Below are positions 13,684-14,035 of a stretch of 14,035 bases of DNA, in pieces. Where the stretch lies: NCBI GenBank assembly GCA_026770585.1, contig MU647132.1, positions 28,783 to 42,817 on the forward strand, given 5' to 3'. How positions within the stretch are numbered: the stretch's first letter is position 1; each line of letters opens with the position of its first letter. A model generated the notes under the pieces. It searched no databases, was not told where the DNA came from, and saw only the letters and a program-made list of their open reading frames with translations. The DNA comes from Baffinella frigidus (lineage: Eukaryota; Cryptophyceae; Cryptomonadales; Baffinellaceae). Both the position numbers and the translations under genes were made by a program.

Positions 13684-13880
13684 GCACGCGCTCTCTCACA
13701 CACACACACACGCACACACACACGCGCTCTCTCTTGCACACACTCACGCTCTCTCTCTCTGCAGGTTCACAAGCAGAGGAACGTGATAGCAGGCTTTGAA
13801 GACTTCCTGGTTGAGGAGACTCTCATCAAACCCGACGACCGCAAGCTGCACGCCGCTACCTTGTGCGCCCCCCATAATGA
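780..13880 (+). CDS. HEAT-repeat protein gene, partial 13-exon model
   Basis: Model: 780-829, 1834-1900, 4201-4242, 4724-4795, 5583-5657, 6297-6370, 6805-6867, 7531-7597, 9225-9311, 10527-10619, 11570-11682, 12828-12918, 13765-13880. Seen: every exon has AG just upstream and GT just downstream, and codon phases agree at all 12 junctions (phase 2 at exons 1/2, 6/7, 7/8 and 11/12; phase 0 elsewhere). The roughly 336 residues hold repeated amphipathic helices with the HEAT signature (D/E, then VR, then AA..L), often spaced 34-40 residues apart: HVRKLAADAL, EVREAVPIAL, KVRREAVKRLTAL, DVWVRKAAVDGI, SAVRAAALDALA, HIVRGAAVQ, HPVRSHALLDGI. Known: HEAT arrays are alpha-solenoid scaffolds for protein binding. 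No catalytic motif, signal peptide or membrane segment is visible, so function is not assigned. Both gene ends lie outside the window. An alternative is that the locus is a decaying pseudogene, but the intact phase chain argues against that. Confidence 0.8.
833..1027 (+). repeat. Telomere-like CCCTAAA array
   Basis: Runs of CCCTAAA with CCCGAAA and CCCCAAA variants, the minus-strand form of TTTAGGG. It sits inside intron 1 right after the exon 1 donor, so it is interstitial and not a chromosome end. Confidence 0.9.
1026..1043 (+). pseudogene. Echo of exon 1, 3' end with donor
   Basis: CCCTCGAGCGGTCTACACC repeats the exon 1 end (CCTCGAACGGTTCACC) in the middle of a CCCTAAA array. It encodes LER and keeps GT at 1036-1037, in the same phase. 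It is short, so chance similarity cannot be fully ruled out, but the placement fits the echo pattern of the other exons. Confidence 0.45.
1044..1206 (+). repeat. CCCGAAA and CCCCAAA telomere-like array
   Basis: Degenerate array that changes from CCCGAAA to a homogeneous CCCCAAA block (about 1139-1201). The homogeneous block suggests local expansion of one variant. Confidence 0.85.
1212..1260 (+). pseudogene. Echo of exon 2, 5' part
   Basis: Encodes FALVSQPSVVDRVTK against FALASQPSVVDHLTK in exon 2. The acceptor AG of exon 2 (CCCAG|G) is CCCAT|G here, so this copy has lost its acceptor. After the AAGTGT that both copies share it runs directly into the GTTGATATAC minisatellite. Confidence 0.8.
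1257..1310 (+). repeat. GTTGATATAC minisatellite, first block
   Basis: Units of TGTTGATATAC, TGTTGATACAC and TGTTGAAA follow directly on the exon 2 echo. The same unit reappears in a larger block just before exon 2. Confidence 0.85.
1311..1570. other. Unique intron sequence
   Basis: AT-richer sequence with a T run near 1338. No exon-like or RNA-like structure recognised. Confidence 0.4.
1575..1827 (+). repeat. GTTGATATAC minisatellite, main block
   Basis: About 20 imperfect 9-13 bp units of TGTTGATATAC, TACCGTTGATA and TGTTGAAA. It forms the 3' end of intron 1 up to the exon 2 acceptor. Open frames through it on the minus strand are repeat translations (QYINSIST), not genes. Confidence 0.9.
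1834..1900 (+). CDS. Exon 2 of model
   Basis: Sixty-seven nt, CCCAG before and GT at 1901 after. Encodes FALASQPSVVDHLTK then CLTHAKP. The first base completes the Arg codon from exon 1. No strong HEAT signature of its own; it would be the stretch between the HVRKLAADAL helix and the next repeat. The alternative donor AAA|GTGTCT at 1879 would break phase with exon 3, so 1900 is preferred. Confidence 0.6.
1905..2076 (+). repeat. Telomere-like array with CCACAAA subarray
   Basis: CCCTAAA and CCCCAAA units, then a short homogeneous ACCACAA block (about 1998-2032). It starts right after the exon 2 donor. Confidence 0.85.
2098..2178 (+). repeat. AGCTCTGTCTCAGTCTATTT repeat, copy A
   Basis: Carries TAGCTCTGTCGCAGTCTATTT, a GGCTCACCAAT half-hairpin and CTCCAAAGTTGACGAATCTGT. 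Matches 3220-3300 directly and 10089-10190 and 13100-13215 in reverse orientation. Confidence 0.8.
2185..2386. mobile_element. Foldback element, about 200 bp
   Basis: Outer arms 2185-2199 and 2372-2386 are a perfect 15-bp inverted repeat. Inner arms 2244-2267 and 2305-2328 are a perfect 24-bp inverted repeat around a 37-nt loop. Between them the G run (2228-2239) faces the C run (2334-2340). The whole unit can fold into one long hairpin, as expected of a MITE-like or foldback element. Confidence 0.85.
2640..2984. mobile_element. Large foldback with about 125-bp arms
   Basis: The left arm (about 2640-2766) and right arm (about 2861-2984) are imperfect inverted repeats. Both end in CCACGCCAGATT / AATCTGGCGTGG words and share AGTCAATT, TTTTGAAAA and CACCCTCCT blocks. 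The loop (2767-2860) carries the 'GGAACAGGAGATCAGATGCG' word seen also near 2421 and 3048. No coding sequence. Confidence 0.75.
2709..2732. repeat. Perfect 24-bp palindrome
   Basis: AATACCGTACCA followed by its exact reverse complement, no spacer. It lies inside the left arm of the 2640-2984 foldback, and the matching place in the right arm has no such palindrome. Confidence 0.9.
3127..3191 (+). repeat. (CTCC)n then (CT)n microsatellite
   Basis: Pure pyrimidine tract of CCCT units followed by CT dinucleotides. Confidence 0.95.
3220..3300 (+). repeat. AGCTCTGTCTCAGTCTATTT repeat, copy B
   Basis: Same order of words as copy A, with a hairpin GGTCTCGCCAA / TTGGTGAGACC at 3241-3263, followed by GTTGACAGATTTGTAC. 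Confidence 0.85.
3464..3577 (-). repeat. CCTACGG foldback element, copy 2 (inverted)
   Basis: Reverse complement of the 221-320 copy, with a short extra segment near the GGGGAGG end. See that entry for shared words. Confidence 0.7.
3595..3690 (+). repeat. Repeat shared with 5120-5200
   Basis: The words AACGTGA.CAA.AATTGCTGAC, TTTTGGCGTGTTTCCT and AATCCAATAATTGACTTG recur in the same order near 5130-5190, where they lie inside a foldback element. Confidence 0.8.
3761..3804 (+). pseudogene. tRNA-like 5' half, anticodon TAT
   Basis: Seen: T8 at 3768, a D-arm (GCTC at 3770, loop AGTTGGTTG, GAGC at 3783), and a perfect 5-bp anticodon stem TTCGA / TCGAA around loop CTTATGA. The box A promoter word TGGCTCAGTTGG is intact. 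The anticodon would be TAT (isoleucine, AUA codon). After 3804 there is no T-arm and no 3' strand complementary to GCGGCCG; only a weak box B-like GTTCCCGAC at 3811-3819. It is therefore a truncated tRNA, or the head of a tRNA-derived SINE, not a complete tRNA gene. Confidence 0.6.
4129..4198 (+). repeat. Degenerate telomere-like tract before exon 3
   Basis: CCCTAAA, CCCTGAA and CCGAAA units run up to the exon 3 acceptor CAG at 4198-4200. Confidence 0.75.
4201..4242 (+). CDS. Exon 3 of model: HEAT inter-helix segment
   Basis: Forty-two nt microexon, CAG before and GT at 4243 after. Encodes IRELCILIDDPERE. Spliced to exon 4 it gives DDPERE-VREAVPIAL, the textbook turn and second helix of a HEAT repeat, which strongly supports both borders. 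No echo copy of this exon was found. Confidence 0.75.
4243..4443 (+). repeat. Telomere-like array, CCCTAAA to CCCCAAA
   Basis: Starts as CCCTATCCC and CCCTAAA units, then becomes a near-pure CCCCAAA block (about 4342-4443). Reverse-frame translations (GFGVWGLGFGVWG) are repeat artefacts. Confidence 0.9.
4497..4568 (+). CDS. Exon 4 duplicate, upstream copy
   Basis: Seventy-two nt, AAG before and GT at 4569 after, phase 0/0. It differs from 4724-4795 by one base (GAT versus GAC, both Asp), so the encoded 24 residues are identical. Either copy could be used. Using both would insert an extra 24 residues and disturb the HEAT spacing, so mutually exclusive use or a redundant decoy is more likely. 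Confidence 0.65.
4724..4795 (+). CDS. Exon 4 of model: HEAT helix
   Basis: Seventy-two nt, TAG before and GT at 4796 after. Encodes VREAVPIALRKVLPDG then DTRLLLSQ. VREAVPIALRKVL is a HEAT second helix and DTRLLLSQ begins the next repeat, which continues in exon 5 as AIPQLEPGFNEEKVRREAV. The VR-to-VR spacing to exon 5 is 37 residues, typical for HEAT. This copy is chosen arbitrarily over 4497-4568. Confidence 0.75.
4926..4962 (+). pseudogene. Echo of exon 4, 3' part with donor
   Basis: Repeats CGCTGCGGAAAG.GCTTCCGGA then CTCCTC.TCTCAG|GTTCAA. The middle (GGGGACACC region) is deleted, shifting the frame. The donor is kept. Confidence 0.8.
5040..5220. mobile_element. Foldback element with perfect 27-bp ends
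   Basis: 5040-5066 is the exact reverse complement of 5194-5220 (CCACACGAGGCTATCC and on). Inside, 5099-5110 and 5127-5138 form a second perfect 12-bp inverted repeat (GATCACGTTTCC). Its right half shares sequence with 3595-3690. No transposase. Confidence 0.85.
5463..5575 (+). repeat. Telomere-like tract before exon 5
   Basis: CCCCAAA, CCCTAAA and ACCATAAACC units ending shortly before the exon 5 acceptor. Confidence 0.8.
5583..5657 (+). CDS. Exon 5 of model: HEAT helix
   Basis: Seventy-five nt, GGCAG before and GT at 5658 after, phase 0/0. Encodes AIPQLEPGFNEEK then VRREAVKRLTAL. It completes the repeat begun in exon 4. Two downstream echoes repeat its last seven codons with a donor. Confidence 0.8.
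5724..5746 (+). pseudogene. Echo of exon 5, 3' end with donor (1)
   Basis: CTGTTAAACGCCTCACCGCG... encodes VKRLTAL, identical to the exon 5 end with several synonymous changes, followed by GT at 5747. Confidence 0.75.
5775..5880 (+). repeat. CCCCAAA and CCCTAAA array
   Basis: Homogeneous CCCCAAA block then CCCTAAA and CCCTACA units between the two exon 5 echoes. Confidence 0.9.
5898..5920 (+). pseudogene. Echo of exon 5, 3' end with donor (2)
   Basis: Again encodes VKRLTAL with different synonymous codons, followed by GTCTC at 5921, as in exon 5 (GTCTCC). Confidence 0.75.
6027..6296 (+). repeat. 42-bp minisatellite, six units plus a partial
   Basis: Units start at 6027, 6069, 6111, 6153, 6195 and 6237, with a partial one at 6279. 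Each 42-bp unit encodes 14 residues of the type ETATLRVINRTSDP on the + strand and is also open on the minus strand (FGVRGSVDDAKSGG). There is an in-frame TAG at 6018. The last partial unit ends exactly at the exon 6 acceptor (CAG at 6294-6296). It is probably an intronic array that grew from the acceptor region; a coding role is possible but unproven. Confidence 0.8.
6297..6370 (+). CDS. Exon 6 of model (tentative)
   Basis: Seventy-four nt, TTCAG before and GT at 6371 after. Encodes AYDGSRLRVHGH then SIEDADLQSFWQ plus two bases of Met. It fits phase with exons 5 and 7 and has mixed, protein-like composition, but no HEAT consensus. No echo of the exon body was found. It could instead be skipped, or extend upstream through the 42-bp repeats. 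Confidence 0.5.
6371..6544. other. AT-rich intron 6 start
   Basis: T-rich unique sequence with no recognised feature. Confidence 0.4.
6545..6804 (+). repeat. TTTGACCAGAGA repeat with 83-bp perfect duplication
   Basis: Units of about 18 bp (TTTGACCAGAGATTGTTG, TTTGACCAGAGAGCGTGA). 6551-6633 and 6735-6817 are identical over 83 bp, which includes the exon 7 acceptor and its first 13 bases. Confidence 0.9.
6621..6633 (+). pseudogene. Echo of exon 7, 5' end with acceptor
   Basis: GTGCAG|GATCCGACAGCCG repeats the exon 7 acceptor and its first 13 bases exactly, then diverges and meets a TGA in the corresponding frame. Confidence 0.75.
6805..6867 (+). CDS. Exon 7 of model
   Basis: Sixty-three nt, GTGCAG before and AAG|GTGCGC after (donor 6868). 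Encodes IRQPRENNNTAEEILKRING, then two bases that join exon 8 to give R-LEDEDVWVRKAAV. AEEILKRING would be the first helix of the HEAT repeat completed in exon 8, so phase and fold logic agree. Confidence 0.6.
6868..7394. other. Intron 7: telomere-like tract and local duplications
   Basis: TTTAGGG-polarity units at 6874-6945, opposite in strand to most arrays here. A word pair TTTACGGGCGGACATGAA (6987) and TTTACGGGTGGACACGAA (7127) flanks tandem TTTTGTACCG units (7070-7105). 7293-7390 is an ACAAACCACAAA and ACCAAACACC array leading to the exon 8 echo. Confidence 0.65.
7395..7431 (+). pseudogene. Echo of exon 8, 5' part with acceptor
   Basis: CTGCAG|G then LEDEDVWVRKTA, matching the first 12 codons of exon 8 (A to T at one place), then unrelated G+T-rich sequence. 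No donor at the matching place. Confidence 0.85.
7531..7597 (+). CDS. Exon 8 of model: HEAT helix
   Basis: Sixty-seven nt, CTGCAG before and GTGCAC (7598) after. The first base completes Arg from exon 7. Encodes LEDEDVWVRKAAVDGIKM then CAPQ. EDEDVWVRKAAVDGI is a near-consensus HEAT turn and second helix. Three echoes surround it: one 5' part upstream and two 3' parts downstream. Confidence 0.85.
7873..7926 (+). pseudogene. Echo of exon 8, 3' part with donor (1)
   Basis: Eighteen codons EVWVRKAAVDGIKMCALQ, followed by GTGAGC, a better donor than the exon's own. Two synonymous and two amino-acid differences from exon 8 by eye. Confidence 0.85.
8124..8176 (+). pseudogene. Echo of exon 8, 3' part with donor (2)
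   Basis: DVWVRKAAVDGIKMCVP followed by AG|GTGCAC. Four synonymous changes and one amino-acid change. One base fewer before the donor than in exon 8 (CCC CAG versus CCC AG), so its phase differs. Confidence 0.85.
8379..8539. mobile_element. MITE-like foldback with 34-bp TIRs
   Basis: Left TIR 8379-8412 and right TIR 8506-8539 are inverted repeats matching at 31 of 34 positions (core GGACTAAAAA.GGGGTAG). The interior is itself imperfectly palindromic and carries CCTACGGTAGGCAAT..TGTAGG, linking it to the copies at 221-320 and 3464-3577. No clear target-site duplication outside the TIRs. Confidence 0.85.
8641..8770 (+). repeat. Degenerate CCCTAACC tract
   Basis: Irregular CCCTAAC, CCCCAACC and CCCCAAA units in a pyrimidine-rich context. 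Confidence 0.7.
8833..8898 (+). pseudogene. Echo of exon 9, 5' part with acceptor (1)
   Basis: TCTCAG then ECKASLWKLSWMVGNNTHTL, parallel to ECKDSLFKLSWMVGDDASAV of exon 9. Open to CAG at 8898, but no GT donor follows directly. The similarity fades after WMVGNN. Confidence 0.8.
8972..9017 (+). pseudogene. Echo of exon 9, 5' part, with stop (2)
   Basis: TCGCAG then VCKGSLFKLA, an in-frame TAG, then MVG. The preceding intron words CTTTACAACAACCTCT are shared with the exon 9 acceptor region. Clearly not usable as a coding exon. Confidence 0.8.
9225..9311 (+). CDS. Exon 9 of model: HEAT helix pair
   Basis: Eighty-seven nt, GGTAG before and GTACGAG (9312) after, phase 0/0. Encodes ECKDSLFKLSWMVG then DDASAVRAAALDALA: helix A, the DD turn and the VR-AA-L second helix of a full HEAT repeat. 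VR-to-VR spacing is 34 residues to the exon 8 and exon 10 motifs. Two 5' echoes precede it and three 3' echoes follow. Confidence 0.9.
9315..9371 (+). repeat. (GA)n microsatellite after exon 9 donor
   Basis: GAGAGA run beginning within a few bases of the donor GTACGAGCGAGA. Confidence 0.95.
9394..9405 (+). pseudogene. Echo of exon 9, last four codons with donor
   Basis: GATGCCCTCGCG|GT encodes DALA and a donor, matching exon 9 (GATGCTCTCGCG|GT). The introner-like element at 9406 starts exactly at this GT. Confidence 0.7.
9406..9517 (+). mobile_element. Introner-like TIR element, copy a
   Basis: Starts GTATCATCTCATG at the donor of the exon 9 echo and ends TTTCGTTGACAG. Inverted arms CCAACGAAATTTACTACA (9449) and GTGTAGTAAATTTCGTTG (9496) face each other around ACTAGTAAG. 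Left outer part AAACAGGGTTTCTCGCC is shared with copy c. It is 112 bp, GT to AG. Confidence 0.75.
9523..9585 (+). pseudogene. Echo of exon 9, 3' part with donor
   Basis: Twenty-one codons LSWMVGDDASAVRAAALDAL plus A, identical in protein to exon 9 with one synonymous change, then GTACTC. It lies six bases after the CAG of copy a. If preceded by an acceptor in phase it could act as an alternative exon end. Confidence 0.85.
9587..9780 (+). repeat. CT, CCCT and CA simple repeats
   Basis: (CT)n with CGCG interruptions, then (CTCC)n at about 9681-9730, then (CA)n. Open frames of SLSLSLS and LPPSLPPS come from this tract. Confidence 0.95.
9814..9835 (+). pseudogene. Short echo of exon 9 middle
   Basis: CGCGAGCGCTGTCAGCGCTGCC repeats the DASAVRAA-coding bases with one change (CCGC to CAGC). 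Fragment only. Confidence 0.65.
9836..9999. other. Intron 9 segment with CACTGGTCAA units
   Basis: A small inverted pair AAAAGTTT/AAACTTTT (about 9863-9880), then three CTGGTCAA units near 9932-9970. No coding signal. Confidence 0.5.
10000..10050 (+). pseudogene. Echo of exon 10, 5' part (diverged)
   Basis: TIAPAADSKFVKIIQGT against VIAPMGDSHIVQMLMGA of exon 10. The acceptor AG is absent (CTGACG|ATA). It is the most diverged echo and presumably oldest. Confidence 0.7.
10089..10190 (-). repeat. AGCTCTGTCTCAGTCTATTT repeat, copy C (inverted)
   Basis: ACTATTCTTACGTTGACATG to CAAATAGACT. Its reverse complement matches copies A and B, and it matches copy D directly. Confidence 0.8.
10202..10252 (+). 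pseudogene. Echo of exon 10, 5' part with acceptor
   Basis: TCGCAG then VIAPVGDSKIVQMLMGA, 17 codons. Against exon 10 I count seven synonymous codon changes and two replacements (M to V, H to K). No donor follows; it runs into a CCCGAAA array. Confidence 0.85.
10262..10515 (+). repeat. CCCGAAA telomere-like array
   Basis: Mostly CCCGAAA with TCCGAAA and CCCTACA variants, ending just before the exon 10 acceptor. Distinct from the CCCCAAA-dominated arrays elsewhere. Confidence 0.9.
10527..10619 (+). CDS. Exon 10 of model: HEAT helix pair
   Basis: Ninety-three nt, CCTCAG before and GTCACG (10620) after, phase 0/0. Encodes VIAPMGDSHIVQMLMGALQD then TSHIVRGAAVQ: helix A, the D turn and second helix of a HEAT repeat. 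5' echoes precede it (10000, 10202); 3' echoes follow (10770, 11126, 11291), together with repeated intron sequence. Confidence 0.9.
10620..10727 (+). repeat. Intron 10 start repeat, unit 1
   Basis: GTCACGAGCCTCTG, then ATGTTATCAGGGAATTT, ACTGGAATTGGAG and CATTCAACC. The same series recurs after the exon 10 echoes at 11168-11270 and 11321-11390. This shows that exon 3' end plus intron start were duplicated as one piece. Confidence 0.8.
10770..10813 (+). pseudogene. Echo of exon 10, 3' part with donor (1)
   Basis: CTACAAGACACTTCCCGTGG ... GCCGCCGTACAG|GTC. Diverged copy of LQDTSHIVRGAAVQ with a small internal rearrangement. Its donor GT is also the first GT of the introner-like copy b. Confidence 0.7.
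10814..11125 (+). mobile_element. Introner-like TIR element, copy b (interrupted)
   Basis: Starts GTCTAATCTCAATTAAAG, then AAGGGTTTCTGCCAACGAAA, and resumes after a 202-bp insertion as GCAATTTGATCATACTAG to TTTAGTAAATTTCT. Without the insert it is 110 bp, close to the 112 bp of copy a. The right end stops at the next exon 10 echo without a clear AG. Confidence 0.75.
10869..11070. mobile_element. Foldback element nested in copy b
   Basis: TIRs 10869-10911 and 11032-11070 share TGTCGAAATGGGCT.CGCGCGGA and ATCGAGGTCAGGTCAG (one mismatch and a 4-base A insertion). Flanks CTAC and ATAC suggest a 3-4 bp target duplication (TAC). It belongs to a family not seen elsewhere in the window. Confidence 0.85.
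11126..11167 (+). pseudogene. Echo of exon 10, 3' part with donor (2)
   Basis: Fourteen codons LQDTSHIVRGGAVQ followed by GTCACGAGCC, the same donor context as exon 10. Two synonymous and one amino-acid change (A to G). Confidence 0.85.
11168..11270 (+). repeat. Intron 10 start repeat, unit 2
   Basis: Same word series as 10620-10727, with GTCACGAGCC itself present twice (11168 and 11198). Confidence 0.8.
11291..11320 (+). pseudogene. Echo of exon 10, 3' end (3), donor lost
   Basis: SHIVRVAAVQ, ten codons, followed by CTAACGAGC in place of GTCACGAGC, so the donor GT has become CT. The intron repeat continues after it to about 11390. Confidence 0.75.
11391..11429 (+). pseudogene. Echo of exon 11, 5' part (1)
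   Basis: ALVRIRDRIVGAV then TGA. Matches ALVRIGDRIVAR of exon 11. No AG directly before it. Confidence 0.75.
11476..11520 (+). pseudogene. Echo of exon 11, 5' part with acceptor (2)
   Basis: ATCCAG then AMHALVRTGDKIVGV against ALRALVRIGDRIVAR. The segment before it (AGTAGTGCTTAA.AA.) recurs near 12452-12470. Confidence 0.8.
11570..11682 (+). CDS. Exon 11 of model: HEAT-like helices
   Basis: One hundred and thirteen nt, CTCCAG before and GTCTCA (11683) after, phase 0 in and 2 out. Encodes ALRALVRIGDRIVARQL, then MTWLRKSWLQIAV, then LGNDTKI and a split Arg codon completed by exon 12. The HEAT pattern is looser than in exons 9 and 10, and repeat spacing is irregular. A +1 frame also gives an alternating AATDDVAAKVVAA, but that frame does not join exon 12. 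Its donor is the first GT of introner-like copy c. Confidence 0.75.
11683..11827 (+). mobile_element. Introner-like TIR element, copy c (complete)
   Basis: 145 bp, from the exon 11 donor GTCTCATCTCAGAG to TTTATTTGAGATTAG. Long imperfect TIRs of about 55-60 bp include ACGAAATTTACTACAC (11724) and GTGTAGTAAATTTCGT (11774). GT at one tip and AG at the other mean the element alone could be a complete spliceable intron. Confidence 0.8.
11857..11924 (+). pseudogene. Echo of exon 11, 3' part with donor (1)
   Basis: Twenty-two codons ELMTWLRKSWLQIAVL then GNDTKI and AG, followed by GTAACA. Three synonymous changes and one edge replacement from exon 11. Same phase 2 exit, so it could splice to exon 12. 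Confidence 0.85.
11925..12068 (+). mobile_element. Introner-like TIR element, copy d
   Basis: 144 bp, GT at the donor of one exon 11 echo and CCAG at the start of the next. Arms ACGAAATTTACTACAC (12000) and GTGTAGTAATTTTTGTTG (12048) around ACTAGTAATGG. Outer parts differ from copies a-c and resemble copy e (GGTAAAAGCATTCCTTTCC). Confidence 0.75.
12069..12112 (+). pseudogene. Echo of exon 11, 3' part (2), microexon-like
   Basis: SWLQIALQGNDSKI plus AT, between CCAG and GT. It is a 44-nt segment framed by two introner-like elements and formally looks like a microexon. Confidence 0.8.
12113..12260 (+). mobile_element. Introner-like TIR element, copy e
   Basis: 148 bp from GTCCGCTGATCACC to GTTTCTGGAG. 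Arms AACGAAATCTACTACAC and GTGTAGTAACTTTCGTT; outer arms GAAACGGTTAAAGA and TTTTTAATTGTTTC pair imperfectly. GT and AG at the tips, as in copies c and d. Confidence 0.7.
12261..12600. other. Intron 11 segment, no confident exon
   Basis: A T8 tract and AG at 12404 precede an open stretch from ATG 12405, and 12441-12475 repeats the sequence near 11440-11475. Neither frame (MAISPSTQRALC or DLAKYTTCPVHAFF) shows HEAT features or fits the phase chain, so it is left unassigned. Confidence 0.4.
12601..12825 (+). repeat. ACCAAAA, ACCATAA, CCCTAAA and CCCCAAA arrays
   Basis: Successive homogeneous blocks of different telomere-like variants leading up to the exon 12 acceptor. Confidence 0.9.
12828..12918 (+). 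CDS. Exon 12 of model: HEAT helix
   Basis: Ninety-one nt, CCCAG before and GTAGCC (12919) after. The first base completes Arg from exon 11. Encodes TAVARLLMDVLEFQ then HPVRSHALLDGIADTN: first helix, turn and VR-type second helix of a HEAT repeat. A 3' echo lies at 13024-13071. Confidence 0.85.
12922..13005 (+). repeat. C run, CA and CT simple repeats
   Basis: C11 tract, (CA)n, then (CCCT)n and (CT)n. Confidence 0.95.
13024..13071 (+). pseudogene. Echo of exon 12, 3' part with acceptor-like CAG and donor
   Basis: HPVRSHAPLDGIADTN, 16 codons, then GTACTA. Compared with exon 12, the preceding Gln codon CAA is CAG here, giving a pyrimidine tract plus CAG that could serve as an acceptor. Counting that codon there are five synonymous changes and one replacement (L to P). 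Confidence 0.85.
13100..13215 (-). repeat. AGCTCTGTCTCAGTCTATTT repeat, copy D (inverted)
   Basis: Includes a perfect hairpin at 13169-13191 (GGGCTCACCA, loop CAT, TGGTGAGCCC). Matches copy C directly and copies A and B inverted. Confidence 0.85.
13216..13482. other. Intron 12 segment, G+T-rich telomere-like
   Basis: GGGTTAGGG, GGGTTTAGGG and related + strand units at about 13296-13405, then a C9 run near 13431 and a CCCGAA tract up to the exon 13 echo. No exon seen. Confidence 0.5.
13483..13521 (+). pseudogene. Echo of exon 13, 5' part with acceptor
   Basis: CCCCCAG then VHKQKNVIAGF, matching VHKQRNVIAGF of exon 13 with two synonymous changes and K for R, then YAG and a G run with no donor. 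Confidence 0.85.
13539..13760 (+). repeat. CT and CA simple-sequence tract
   Basis: Mixed (CT)n, (CA)n and CGCG units, almost pure pyrimidine-purine alternation, forming a long tract directly before the exon 13 acceptor. Confidence 0.95.
13765..13880 (+). CDS. Exon 13 of model
   Basis: One hundred and sixteen nt, CTGCAG before and GTGTGT (13881) after, phase 0 in and 2 out. Encodes VHKQRNVIAGFEDFLVEETL, IKPDD and RKLHAATLCAPHNE. The PDDRKLHAATLCA part resembles a HEAT turn and second helix about 40 residues after the exon 12 one. The gene continues beyond the window. Confidence 0.8.
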
Positions 13881-14035
13881 GTGTGTGTGTGTGAGAGAGA
13901 GAGAGAGAGGGGGGGCGAGAGAGAGAAAGAGGGCGGGAGAGAGACAGATAGTGTGTGTGTGTGTGTTTGTGTGTGTGAGAGAGAGAGAGATGAAGAGAGA
14001 GGGTGGGAGAGAAGAAGGGAGAGAGAGAGAGAGAG
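13881..14035 (+). repeat. GT and GA simple repeats to window end
   Basis: (GT)n and (GA)n tracts start right at the exon 13 donor. Confidence 0.95.

Overview
The window looks like intron-rich nuclear DNA of a eukaryote. It shows short exons with GT..AG borders, no prokaryotic-style ORFs, long simple repeats, many foldback elements, and large arrays of plant-type telomere-like repeats (CCCTAAA and the variants CCCCAAA and CCCGAAA). TTTAGGG-type telomeres occur in plants, green algae, chromerids, dinoflagellates and cryptophytes. I favour a protist alga but cannot name the lineage. Almost all long open frames are translations of low-complexity DNA and are not genes.

One gene can be supported. 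It lies on the + strand and runs through both window edges. Thirteen short exons (42-116 nt, about 1.0 kb of coding sequence in 13.1 kb) can be chained from 780 to 13880. Each chosen exon has AG before it and GT after it, and the codon phase agrees at every one of the twelve junctions. The conceptual protein (about 336 residues) is a run of HEAT-type helical repeats, with recurring 'D..VR.AA...L' helices such as DVWVRKAAVDGI, SAVRAAALDALA, HIVRGAAVQ and HPVRSHALLDGI. The first and last exons of the gene and its function are not visible.

The unusual feature is the way the exons are echoed in the introns. Eleven of the thirteen exons have extra copies next to them, almost always in a polarised pattern. 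Copies upstream of an exon hold its acceptor side and 5' part. Copies downstream hold its 3' part and a donor GT. Many echo copies differ from the intact exon mainly at synonymous sites. In the 9.4-12.3 kb part, a family of 110-150 bp terminal-inverted-repeat elements begins exactly at the donor GT of an exon or echo, and several end in AG, so they behave like introner-type intron-forming elements.

Layout. 1-779: foldback repeat, G+T-rich telomere-like DNA and a 30-36 bp tandem repeat. 780-1900: exons 1-2 with telomere-like and GTTGATATAC arrays. 1901-4200: a large intron full of foldbacks, with a tRNA-like half. 4201-5657: exons 3-5, with a near-identical duplicate of exon 4. 5658-7597: exons 6-8 with a 42-bp minisatellite and a TTTGACCAGAGA repeat. 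7598-9311: AGAATATAC minisatellite, exon 8 echoes, exon 9. 9312-12260: exons 10-11, their echoes and the introner-like family. 12261-14035: exons 12-13 with telomere-like, CT, CA and GA tracts.
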